DNA of 64,000 bases, taken from the NCBI RefSeq assembly GCF_019880585.1, contig NZ_JAINVV010000008.1, forward strand, positions 434,001 to 498,000, written 5' to 3'. The translations under genes and the position numbers were made by a program. Under the pieces are notes generated by a model. The model searched no databases. It was given only the letters and a program-made list of their open reading frames with translations, and was not told the origin of the DNA. This document shows, piece by piece, positions 26,037 through 33,888 of this stretch; positions within the stretch are counted from its first letter, which is position 1, and each line of letters begins with the position of its first letter. This stretch comes from Sphingomonas colocasiae. GTDB taxonomy: Bacteria; Pseudomonadota; Alphaproteobacteria; Sphingomonadales; Sphingomonadaceae.

Positions 26037-27193
26037 GACGCGTGCCGCCGCTTGATCTTCTTGGCCAGGCTCCATTTATGGACCTCGGTCGGCCCGTCAT
26101 AGATGCGGAATGCACGCACCTCGCGGAACACCTGCTCGACGATCGTGTCGCCCGAAACACCCGTCCCGCCCATCACCTGGACGCAGCGGTCGGCGATACG
26201 GAACAAGGCCTCGCTCACGGCCACCTTTGCCATCGAGGATTCGACGGTGCCGGCCGCGCCGCCATCGAGCACGCCGGCGCACCAGTCGATCATGAGTTCG
26301 GCCTGTTTCAGATCGATCATGTTCTCGGCGAGCATGAAACCGACGCCTTCATGATCGATCAGCGGCTTGCCGAAGGCATGGCGGCGCACCGCATAGGCGC
26401 TGGCGATCTCATGCGCGCGGTCGCAGGCGCCGAGCCAGCGCATGCAATGGGTGAGCCGCGCCGGGGCAAGGCGGATCTGGGCATATTGGAAGCCGCGATC
26501 AACCTCTCCCAGAACGGCATCGGCGCCGACTTTCAGCCCCTCGATCGCGACGATCGAATGCCCCCCCGGCATCGAGCTGTCGATCGTGTCGAGCACGCGT
26601 TCGATGCACACCGACGGATCGGGAAGATCGACAAGGAACATCGTCGCCGTCGTCGCGCCCTCGCCACCGGTCCGCGCCATGACGATGCCGACGGTCGCCC
26701 CCACCGCCCCGGTGATGAACGCCTTGCGCCCGTCGATCACCCAGCCATCCCCATCACGGCGCGCCACCGTGCGCAGCATCGACGGATCGGAACCCGCGCC
26801 GCCGTCTTCGGCCGGCTCGGTCATGAAGAATGCGGAGCGGACGCGACCCTCGACGAGCGGCACCAGGAAATGCGCGCGCTGCGCGGGCGTCGCCACCCGA
26901 TCGAGCAGATGCATGTTGCCCTCGTCCGGCGCCATCACGTTGAGCGCGACCGGGCCGAGCGGCGAGAGGCCAGCCGCGCGAAAGACCGGCGCCATCGCGG
27001 CAAGCGGCAAATGCCCGCCCGATGCGGGCAGATGCGGTGTCAGCAAACCCGCCGATCGCGCCATGCCGCGCAGTTCGGCGACCAGATCGTCCGCCGGGCC
27101 ATGCGCGCCGAGGCGCGCATCCCTCTCGAAGGGGATGACGTGTTCGCGCACGAACGATTCGACGCGGGCCGCGATCTCGAGCCCCGCATTCAT
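26033..27193 (-). CDS. acyl-CoA dehydrogenase, ACAD10/11-like
   Basis: A 386-residue flavoprotein. FFMTEPAEDGGAGSDP and GWVIDGRKAFITGA are the FAD-binding core, and the C-terminal IYDGPTEVHKWSLAKKI matches the ACAD10/11 branch. In that branch a partner kinase phosphorylates 4-hydroxyacyl-CoA and the dehydrogenase-fold enzyme removes phosphate to give an enoyl-CoA. The kinase-like gene lies 1.8 kb away in the same regulon. ATG 27193 is preferred on spacing from GGGAAGGG; GTG 27199 is possible. Ordinary acyl-CoA dehydrogenation remains an alternative. Confidence 0.85.
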   Translation of the reverse strand: MNAGLEIAARVESFVREHVIPFERDARLGAHGPADDLVAELRGMARSAGLLTPHLPASGGHLPLAAMAPVFRAAGLSPLGPVALNVMAPDEGNMHLLDRVATPAQRAHFLVPLVEGRVRSAFFMTEPAEDGGAGSDPSMLRTVARRDGDGWVIDGRKAFITGAVGATVGIVMARTGGEGATTATMFLVDLPDPSVCIERVLDTIDSSMPGGHSIVAIEGLKVGADAVLGEVDRGFQYAQIRLAPARLTHCMRWLGACDRAHEIASAYAVRRHAFGKPLIDHEGVGFMLAENMIDLKQAELMIDWCAGVLDGGAAGTVESSMAKVAVSEALFRIADRCVQVMGGTGVSGDTIVEQVFREVRAFRIYDGPTEVHKWSLAKKIKRRHAS

Positions 27194-27218
27194 CGGCACA
27201 TGCCCTTCCCGCCAGCCG

Positions 27219-28247
27219 TCACGCGGACGGCTCGAGCCGAAGCATCACCTTGCCCTGATTCCAGCCGGTGAACAGCGAGAGAAAGGCTTCGGGACCTGCT
27301 TCGAGGCCATCATGGATGGATTCGCGGAAATGGATCTTCCCCTCGCCCACCCAGCGCGCGAGCGTGGCCGCCGCAGCGGCATATTCGGACGCGTAGTTGC
27401 GCACGATGAAGCCCTCCATGCGGATCGAGCGGGCGACCAGCTTGAACAGATTGGTCAGCGGCGGCGGGGGTTCGGTGGCGTTGTACTGGCTGATCAGGCC
27501 GCACACCGCGATCCGGCCGCGCTCGTTCATGCAATCGATCGCGGCGTCGAGCTGGATGCCGCCGACATTCTCGAACAACAGATCGATGCCTTCGGGCGCG
27601 GCATCGCGGATCGCGGCGGTCAGGCCCGCCAGGGTCTTGTCGCGATAGTCGATCCCGGCATCGAAACCATATTCCCCCGTAAGCCTCGCCGCCTTGTCGG
27701 CGCCACCCGCGATCCCGATGACCCGGCAGCCTGACAGCCTGGCGATCTGCCCGGCGACCGACCCCACCGCGCCCGCGGCCCCGGTCACCAGCAGCGTCTC
27801 CCCCGCACGCGGGCGCGCCACGCGCGTGATGCCGAAATAGGCGGTGAGCCCGGTCGGCCCAAGCACGCTCAGGAAATGGCTGAGCGAGGATGCGGCCGAC
27901 GGGTCGATCGTCCGCGTCACCGGCCCCGCCGCCGTAAGCCAGTAATCGGCGATGCCATGATGGCCGACGACATGGCTGCCGACCGGGTAAGCGGGATCAC
28001 GCGAGGCCGCGACCACCCCCACCGTGGTCGCGGTCAGCACCTCGCCGAGCTCGATGCGCGGCACATAGCTGTCGGTCAGCGTCAGGCGCTGGCGGAGCGC
28101 GGGGTCGAGCGACGCATAGAGATTGCGGACGACGAACTGCCCCGGCCCGGGCTCGGGCATCGGCGCGTGTTCGACGGCGAAGTCGCCGACATGCGGCAGG
28201 CCGTCCCGCCGGGCACGCAGCACCAGCCGGCGATTGATCTCGGTCAT
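27219..28247 (-). CDS. MDR-superfamily NADP-dependent oxidoreductase
   Basis: A 342-residue zinc-free medium-chain reductase of the leukotriene B4 12-hydroxydehydrogenase/prostaglandin reductase type. The Rossmann loop is LLVTGAAGAVGSVAGQ, and DLLFENVGG and the C-terminal GKVMLRLE are typical. The family reduces alkenals, enones or quinones with NADPH. It lies 25 bases upstream of the acyl-CoA dehydrogenase gene and 10 bases downstream of a cupin gene, all on the same strand, so cupin-MDR-ACAD-SDR form one operon. Confidence 0.85.
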   Translation of the reverse strand: MTEINRRLVLRARRDGLPHVGDFAVEHAPMPEPGPGQFVVRNLYASLDPALRQRLTLTDSYVPRIELGEVLTATTVGVVAASRDPAYPVGSHVVGHHGIADYWLTAAGPVTRTIDPSAASSLSHFLSVLGPTGLTAYFGITRVARPRAGETLLVTGAAGAVGSVAGQIARLSGCRVIGIAGGADKAARLTGEYGFDAGIDYRDKTLAGLTAAIRDAAPEGIDLLFENVGGIQLDAAIDCMNERGRIAVCGLISQYNATEPPPPLTNLFKLVARSIRMEGFIVRNYASEYAAAAATLARWVGEGKIHFRESIHDGLEAGPEAFLSLFTGWNQGKVMLRLEPSA

Positions 28248-28257
28248 GTCGGAGACC

Positions 28258-29097
28258 TCAGCCCAGATCGGGCAATGTGAAGATCAGGATCTCCGAGGCT
28301 TCGTCACGGCCGGTGAAGCCGACCACATCCGCCTCCTCGGCGAAGGTTCCGGACCATTTGGGAAGCACGGCCCCCTGCACCGCGACCTCGCCGGTCAGCA
28401 CGAAGCCGACCACCAGCCGGCCCGGCTTGTCGACGATGGCGGTGGCGCCCTTCGGAACCTGCAGAGCCTCGATCGTGAAATCGCGCTCGCCGAACCGGCC
28501 GAGCGTCTTGCGCATCGTGCCGCCATCGGCCGGCAGCCATTCGAACGAGTCGATATTCATGTAGATCGCGTCCACGAAGCGCGGCGGATCGACATAGATC
28601 ATCTTGCGGCCGGTGACGTGTTCCCACGACGCCTGATAGCCGTCGATCTTCGGGCTGCCGTCATCGGGATAATAGAAGCCCTTTTCGAACTTGCCCTTCC
28701 GGCGCAGGACCTCGGTCGCCTCGTCCATCCGCGCCAAGGTCACATAACCGCCATGGCTGGCGCCGTCGAATTGCATGATGGCGCTGACCGACGGGCCGTC
28801 ACAGGCCATCGGGCCATACCAGGTGCCCTCCGGATAATAAGCGACCGTGCGCGGCATCAGGCGGCTGCGCGTCCCGTATTTCATGACACCGTCGAGGCCG
28901 ATGCGGATCTGATCGAAATTGTGCCGATGCGCCGGGCTCCAGAACTCATCGCCGTTGAACGCCGTGATGTTGAACTCGACGCTGCGATTCTCGACATCGC
29001 GCTGGAACACGTTCTGGACGGTGATGCCACGGGAGCGGTGCGGCGAATTGACCACCCATTCAGCGTCCGGCCGGATTTCCTTGATCAGCACCGCCAT
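28258..29097 (-). CDS. cupin-domain protein
   Basis: A 279-residue cytoplasmic protein. The first cupin motif is SPAHRHNFDQIRIGLDG (HxH, with Gln where Glu is usual), and a second beta-rich segment follows (VDKPGRLVVGFVLTGEV). The length suggests a bicupin. Cupins of this size include dioxygenases and isomerases, but no specific family could be assigned. ATG 29097 follows GGGAGAG. It is the first gene of the operon continuing to MDR, ACAD and SDR, with a GGTACC site 61 bases upstream. Confidence 0.65.
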   Translation of the reverse strand: MAVLIKEIRPDAEWVVNSPHRSRGITVQNVFQRDVENRSVEFNITAFNGDEFWSPAHRHNFDQIRIGLDGVMKYGTRSRLMPRTVAYYPEGTWYGPMACDGPSVSAIMQFDGASHGGYVTLARMDEATEVLRRKGKFEKGFYYPDDGSPKIDGYQASWEHVTGRKMIYVDPPRFVDAIYMNIDSFEWLPADGGTMRKTLGRFGERDFTIEALQVPKGATAIVDKPGRLVVGFVLTGEVAVQGAVLPKWSGTFAEEADVVGFTGRDEASEILIFTLPDLG

Positions 29098-29157
29098 TCG
29101 ATCTCTCCCAAATCCCGCGGACATGCCGTCCGATATGTGAAACGATTTTTGCCTTTC

Positions 29158-29165
29158 TGGTACCA
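29158..29165. promoter_or_regulatory. GGTACC operator B1
   Basis: A single perfect TGGTACCA palindrome 61 bases upstream of the cupin start. A weak second half (TGAAACG) lies 20 bases upstream at 29138. Confidence 0.45.
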
Positions 29166-29256
29166 GTTATGGCCTCGTGTCAACCCTGGATGTGGACGAC
29201 ATGCCCGTCTTATCGGCCTCATATTGCATGCGCAGCATAGACCGCCGGCCGTATAT

Positions 29257-29284
29257 GGGAACCAGAATCACGATTCTGTTACCA
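29257..29284. promoter_or_regulatory. degenerate paired GGTACC operator B2
   Basis: GGGAACCA and TGTTACCA lie 20 bases apart, with CAGAATC and GATTCTG forming an inverted repeat between them. It is 65 bases upstream of the MFS start, giving the divergent cupin and MFS genes one site each. Confidence 0.45.
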
Positions 29285-29348
29285 TTTGAGCTTGCGGGCA
29301 GGCACCGCCCCTGCCACAACGGCCGCAACGAGCGGGAGAGGAGCACGC

Positions 29349-30797
29349 ATGGCGCATCCGGGCGCGACGCCGAATATGAGCCGCGGCTATCGCGGCTGCG
29401 TCCTGTTGCTGCTGATGCTGTACAGCCTGTGCAGCTGGGCCGACCGCACCGTGCTTTCCACCATCGGCCAGGCGATCAAGGTCGATCTGAAGCTGAGCGA
29501 CGTCGAACTCGGCTTCCTGCACGGATTCGCGTTCAGCATCCTGTATGTGACCCTGTCGGTGCCCGCGGCGCGGCTGTCCGAGCGCTTCAACCGGGTCAAC
29601 ATCATCGCCGGCAGCATCGCTCTCTGGTCGCTGTTCACTTCGTTGTCGGGCTTCGCGCGCACATTCGGGCAATTGCTGCTGTGCCGGATCGGCGTCGGCG
29701 TCGGCGAGGCGTGCGGCAATCCCCCGGCCTATTCGTTGATCACCGATTATTTCGGACCGCGCCGGCGCGCGACCGCGCTTGCGATCTATCAGCTCGGCCT
29801 GCCGCTGGGCATCATGGCTGGCGCCATCGCGGGCGGCGTGCTTACCCAATATCATGGCTGGCGAACCGCCTTCATGGTGCTGGGCCTGCCCGGCCTCGTC
29901 CTGGCCCTGCTGCTCAAGCTGATCGTCCGCGAAGTGCCGCGCGGCCATTCGGACGCGCTTGCCGGCCGCGTCGCGACATCCGACGTCTCACCCTCGACAT
30001 GGCAGACCGCCAGGCGCGTCTTCTCCATCCCGACCGCGCGCCACATGATCATGGGCGTCACCCTGTTCACCTTCGTCAATTATGGCGCGGGGGCCTTCAT
30101 CGCGCCCTTCCTGGTGCGCGCCTATGCGCTCAACTATGCCGAGGTCGGGCTCATCATCGGCTTCGCGATCGGCGCGTCCAATGCGGTCGGCACCTTCGCC
30201 GGCGGTTATCTCGCCGACCATTTCGGCCGCTCGAACCCCCGCGCCTATGCCTATGTCCCGCTCATCGGCCTTGTCGTCGCGACACCGCTCGCCATCGCCG
30301 CCTATCTCCAGTCGGACTGGCGGATCGCGGTGGCGCTGCTGGCGGCGGCGGGGGTGATCCAGTTCGTCTATTTCAGCCCGACCTATGCCGCGATCTACAA
30401 TATGGTCGATGCGCGGATGCGCGCCACGACGACCGCGCTGATCTCGCTGGTCGCGAGCCTGGCCGCGCTGGTGATCGGCACGGTCGCCGCCGGCGCGCTC
30501 ATCGACGCGCTTTCGGGCTATTATTTCGGCACGGTCGAAGGCGCCGGCTTCGCGACATTATGCCCGGGCGGCGTCGCCGCACCGGATGCACCGGCGCTGA
30601 TCCAGGCCAGCTGCCGCGCGGCGATCGATCAGGCGACGCGCACCGGACTGGCCTTCTGCACGCTCGGCCTGCTGTGGGCGGCAGTGCATTTCATTCTCGC
30701 TTCGCGGACGATCACACAGGATTTCGCGCGTGCGACCGGCGGCCCGCAGCCCCGATCGGACGAGCCCCCGGCCGAAGCCGCTCAGGCGGCGGTATAA
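29349..30797 (+). CDS. MFS transporter (spinster-like)
   Basis: A 482-residue carrier with 12 predicted helices. Helix 1 carries SWADRTVLSTIGQAIK, the loop motif is CRIGVGVGEACGNPPAYSLI, and FGPRRRATALAIYQLGLPLG matches the spinster-like MFS branch common in sphingomonads. It probably imports the substrate or exports a product. ATG 29349 follows GAGAGGAG. The C-terminus overlaps the convergent SDR by 16 bases. Confidence 0.85.
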   Translation: MAHPGATPNMSRGYRGCVLLLLMLYSLCSWADRTVLSTIGQAIKVDLKLSDVELGFLHGFAFSILYVTLSVPAARLSERFNRVNIIAGSIALWSLFTSLSGFARTFGQLLLCRIGVGVGEACGNPPAYSLITDYFGPRRRATALAIYQLGLPLGIMAGAIAGGVLTQYHGWRTAFMVLGLPGLVLALLLKLIVREVPRGHSDALAGRVATSDVSPSTWQTARRVFSIPTARHMIMGVTLFTFVNYGAGAFIAPFLVRAYALNYAEVGLIIGFAIGASNAVGTFAGGYLADHFGRSNPRAYAYVPLIGLVVATPLAIAAYLQSDWRIAVALLAAAGVIQFVYFSPTYAAIYNMVDARMRATTTALISLVASLAALVIGTVAAGALIDALSGYYFGTVEGAGFATLCPGGVAAPDAPALIQASCRAAIDQATRTGLAFCTLGLLWAAVHFILASRTITQDFARATGGPQPRSDEPPAEAAQAAV

Positions 30798-31531
30798 CCG
30801 CCGTCGACGAGCAGGCTGGCGCCGGTCACGAAGCTTGCCGCATCGCTTGCGAGAAACGCGATCGCTTCCGCCACCTCTTCGGGTTCGCCGAGCCGGCCGA
30901 TCGGATGAAGCGCGATCAGCGCCTCGGCCTGCGCCGGACTGTTATGCGCCACCAGCGGCGTGCGGATGACACCGGGGCAGACGGCGTTCACGCGGATGCC
31001 GCGTGCGCCATATTCGAGCGCGAGCGCGCGCGTCAGATTGACCACCCCCGCCTTGGCCGCACTGTATGCGGCACGCTCCCCCAGGCCGACATGGCCGAAG
31101 ATCGATGCGACGCTGACGATCGCGCCGGCGCCCGAGGCGACCATCGGCCGAAGCGCTGCACGGCTCATGTAGAAGACAGCGTCGAGATCGAGCCCGATCA
31201 CGCGGCGCCAGTCGGCGTCGGTGAGCTCATGGCTCGGCCCGCGCCCGCCGATCCCGGCATTGTTGACGAGGATATCGAGTCGCCCGAACCGGGCAAGCGC
31301 GGCGGCAACGGCGGCATCGGCGCTCGCCGACCGCGTCAGATCCGCCGCAAATGCTTCCGCCGTGCCGCCGCGTGCGGCGATATCATCGCATATCCGTCGC
31401 GCGCCGTCGCCATCGATATCGGCCACCAGAATCGACGCCCCGCGCGCGGCGAGCAGCCGCACCGTCGCCGCACCGATACCCGAGGCCGCGCCGGTGACGA
31501 GCGCCACGCGGCCGGCGAACCCATGGCTCAC
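30782..31531 (-). CDS. short-chain dehydrogenase/reductase (SDR)
   Basis: A 249-residue classical SDR: cofactor loop VTGAASGIGAATV, NNAGIGG, Ser in VSVASIFG and the Tyr/Lys pair in RAAYSAAKAG; it ends LLVDGGYTAA. It starts at GTG 31531, which overlaps the isochorismatase-like stop (GTGA), so translation is coupled. The TBDR, D-aminoacylase-like and isochorismatase-like genes lie upstream on the same strand. Substrate unknown. Confidence 0.88.
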   Translation of the reverse strand: MSHGFAGRVALVTGAASGIGAATVRLLAARGASILVADIDGDGARRICDDIAARGGTAEAFAADLTRSASADAAVAAALARFGRLDILVNNAGIGGRGPSHELTDADWRRVIGLDLDAVFYMSRAALRPMVASGAGAIVSVASIFGHVGLGERAAYSAAKAGVVNLTRALALEYGARGIRVNAVCPGVIRTPLVAHNSPAQAEALIALHPIGRLGEPEEVAEAIAFLASDAASFVTGASLLVDGGYTAA

Positions 31532-32115
31532 CCGTCCCGCCCGAAGGAGATCACCGAACTTGCGCGGACGCGACCAACACGGCGCAGCACCTCTTCCACC
31601 GCGAAATCGTGCATCCGCTCGGTGAAGCTTGTCGTCAGATCCTGCGCCACCACCACGGCATAGCCATGTTCGAATGCTTGGCGGGCGGTCGATTCGACGC
31701 CGAAATTGGTGGCGATCCCGCCCAGTATCAACGTGTCCAGCCCGCGCCGGCGCAACTGGAGATCGAGATCGGTGCCGTAGAATCCGCCCCATTGCCGCTT
31801 GGTGACGATCACGTCGCCGGGCTCGGCCAGCCCATCGACCAGTTCGGCCCAATCGTCGGGCAAGGGCCCTTCGGGATGCGCGATCGGCGTATCGACCGGC
31901 TGGTGAAGCGCCGCGCGCGGATCACCGCTCATGTCCGCGCGCACCAGGATCACCGTTCCGCCCGCCGCGCGCATCCGCGCGGCGAAGGCGATGGCGCGCG
32001 CCGCCAGCGCCCGCCCAGCCAGCGGCGCGAGCGGCAGATCGACGATCAGAGTCTGCAGGTCGACCAGCACCAGCGCGGTGCGGGACGGATCGAGCAGGAG
32101 CGGCGCGTCTTTCAC
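31528..32115 (-). CDS. isochorismatase-like hydrolase lacking the nucleophilic Cys
   Basis: A 195-residue alpha/beta protein of the isochorismatase/nicotinamidase fold. The catalytic Asp (LVLVDLQ) and Lys (VTKRQWGGF) are present. The position of the nucleophilic cysteine reads ATNFGVESTA, with Gly instead of Cys. True isochorismatases also lack the cysteine, while amidases of this fold need it, so the enzyme may hydrolyse an enol ether or act in an unusual way. GTG 32115 overlaps the D-aminoacylase-like stop, and its own stop overlaps the next gene (GTGA twice). Confidence 0.8.
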   Translation of the reverse strand: MKDAPLLLDPSRTALVLVDLQTLIVDLPLAPLAGRALAARAIAFAARMRAAGGTVILVRADMSGDPRAALHQPVDTPIAHPEGPLPDDWAELVDGLAEPGDVIVTKRQWGGFYGTDLDLQLRRRGLDTLILGGIATNFGVESTARQAFEHGYAVVVAQDLTTSFTERMHDFAVEEVLRRVGRVRASSVISFGRDG

Positions 32116-33836
32116 AGGACCGGCGTGTGCGTATCCTGCCCCGAACGCAGGATGCGCCCGGGATGGTTTCCGACGAAGTCCTGGCCGCGGATGATCTCGG
32201 TCCCGTTGACGATGACATGGGCGATGCCCAGCGCATCGGCGTAGAGCCGCGCCGCGCCGCCGGGCAGATCGTCGCGCATCTCCACCGGACCGCATGCGAT
32301 GGTGTCGGGATCGAAGATGACGAGATCGGCCCAGGCGCCTTCGCGGATTTCGCCGCGATCGTTGAGGCCGAGATGGTGCGCGGGGATCGAGGTGATCTGC
32401 CGCACGCCTTCCTCAAGGCTGAAGATGCCGCGTTCGCGCACGCCCTCGCCCAGGACCATGGTCGAGAAGGCGAAGGTGTCGATCATGTCCAGATGCGCGC
32501 CGGCGTCGGAACCGCCGACGATGGTGCGGTCGTCCCGCCAGGATTCGGCGCGCAGCCGCCAGCTCTCCTCATCCTCGCCGGCCGGCGGCGGCAGGAACGA
32601 TGTCTTGAGATCCTCGGCGACGGCGATATCGAGCAGGGCGTCGAGCGGGGTCTTGCCTTGCGCCGCCGCGATCTCGCCCATGGTCTGTCCCTTGAGCGCC
32701 TGGTTCTGCGACGTGAACGCCTGATCGATCCTCCATTTGGAGAAATCGGTCATCATCGCCATCATGCCGCTCTGATTGGCGGCGCCTTCGGCCAGGCGCC
32801 GGCGCACCGCGGGATCCTGGAGCGCGCGCTTCCGTTCGGCGACAGGCAGACGCATCGTCGGCTCCCAGCCATCGAACAGATCGAAGATGAAACCGCTGAA
32901 CAGATTGATGCGCGTCGTCATCGGCTGGCACGACGCCAGCGCGGTGACATGCGCCCCATGCGCCTTTGCATGATCGCTCGCGGCCAGTTGCGAGACATGG
33001 CGCTCATATTGGTCGCCCACGCTCAGGAACAGGTTCCAGTTGAGCGGGCGCTGCCCGACCACCGCGACCCTGGTCATCCGCTCGACCTCAGCCTCGCTGA
33101 ACGGCCCCAGATTATTGGGCTGGAACTCCAGGCATGTGCCCTCGAACTCGCTCACGACCGAAGCCAGGGCATAGACTTCCTCGTCGGTCGCCCAACGCGA
33201 GGGGATGGGTTGCCCCTCGCCGTCGGTGTGGACCGGCGCGACCGTCGTCGAGAAGCCGAGCCCTCCTTCGCGGATCGATGCGCGCAGCAGATCCTGCATC
33301 GCGGAAACATCCTGCTCGCTCGCCTGTTCGCCGACCGCCCGCGCGCCCATCACGGAACGGCGAAGCGCGCAATGCCCCACCATGAAGCCGGCATTGACCG
33401 CGAGCTTGCCGTCGAGCTTGCCGAGATAGGATCCGAACGACGTCCAGTCCCACGGCACGCCGGTCTGCAGGCTTTCGAGCGGCATGCCCTCGACGCGTGA
33501 GAGCATGCGGACGAGATATTGCGCGTCCTCGGCATTGCCGTTGAGCGGCGCGATGCTGAAACCGCAATTGCCGCCGACGATGGTGGTGACGCCATGGAAG
33601 GAGGATGGACCGACGGTCGGATCCCAGAACACCTGCGCGTCATAATGGGTGTGGATATCGACAAAGCCCGGCGCCACGACCTGGCCCTTGGCATCGATTT
33701 CCTGTTGGCCGGCTGCCTCGATCGTGCCGATCGCTGCGATCCGGCCGTCGCGCACGCCCACATCGGCGCGGAAGCGCGTCTTGCCGGTTCCGTCGATCAC
33801 CCACCCGTTGCGGACGACCAGATCATAATTCGCCAT
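32112..33836 (-). CDS. N-acyl-D-amino-acid deacylase (D-aminoacylase) family amidohydrolase
   Basis: A 574-residue cytoplasmic enzyme. Metal motif GFVDIHTHYDAQVFWDP (HxH), Cys in VGGNCGFSIAP and catalytic Asp in VGGSDAGAHLDM are all present, as in D-aminoacylases. It should cleave an N-acyl or related amide bond. ATG 33836 lies six bases after GGGAGA. It is 53 bases after the TBDR stop in the same direction, so import and hydrolysis are likely coupled. The many sphingomonad paralogues make the substrate uncertain. Confidence 0.85.
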   Translation of the reverse strand: MANYDLVVRNGWVIDGTGKTRFRADVGVRDGRIAAIGTIEAAGQQEIDAKGQVVAPGFVDIHTHYDAQVFWDPTVGPSSFHGVTTIVGGNCGFSIAPLNGNAEDAQYLVRMLSRVEGMPLESLQTGVPWDWTSFGSYLGKLDGKLAVNAGFMVGHCALRRSVMGARAVGEQASEQDVSAMQDLLRASIREGGLGFSTTVAPVHTDGEGQPIPSRWATDEEVYALASVVSEFEGTCLEFQPNNLGPFSEAEVERMTRVAVVGQRPLNWNLFLSVGDQYERHVSQLAASDHAKAHGAHVTALASCQPMTTRINLFSGFIFDLFDGWEPTMRLPVAERKRALQDPAVRRRLAEGAANQSGMMAMMTDFSKWRIDQAFTSQNQALKGQTMGEIAAAQGKTPLDALLDIAVAEDLKTSFLPPPAGEDEESWRLRAESWRDDRTIVGGSDAGAHLDMIDTFAFSTMVLGEGVRERGIFSLEEGVRQITSIPAHHLGLNDRGEIREGAWADLVIFDPDTIACGPVEMRDDLPGGAARLYADALGIAHVIVNGTEIIRGQDFVGNHPGRILRSGQDTHTPVL

Positions 33837-33888
33837 GCACATTCTCCCGTCCGCGCCGCCATGCGTGTGGCGGCGCGGCCCGCAATGA

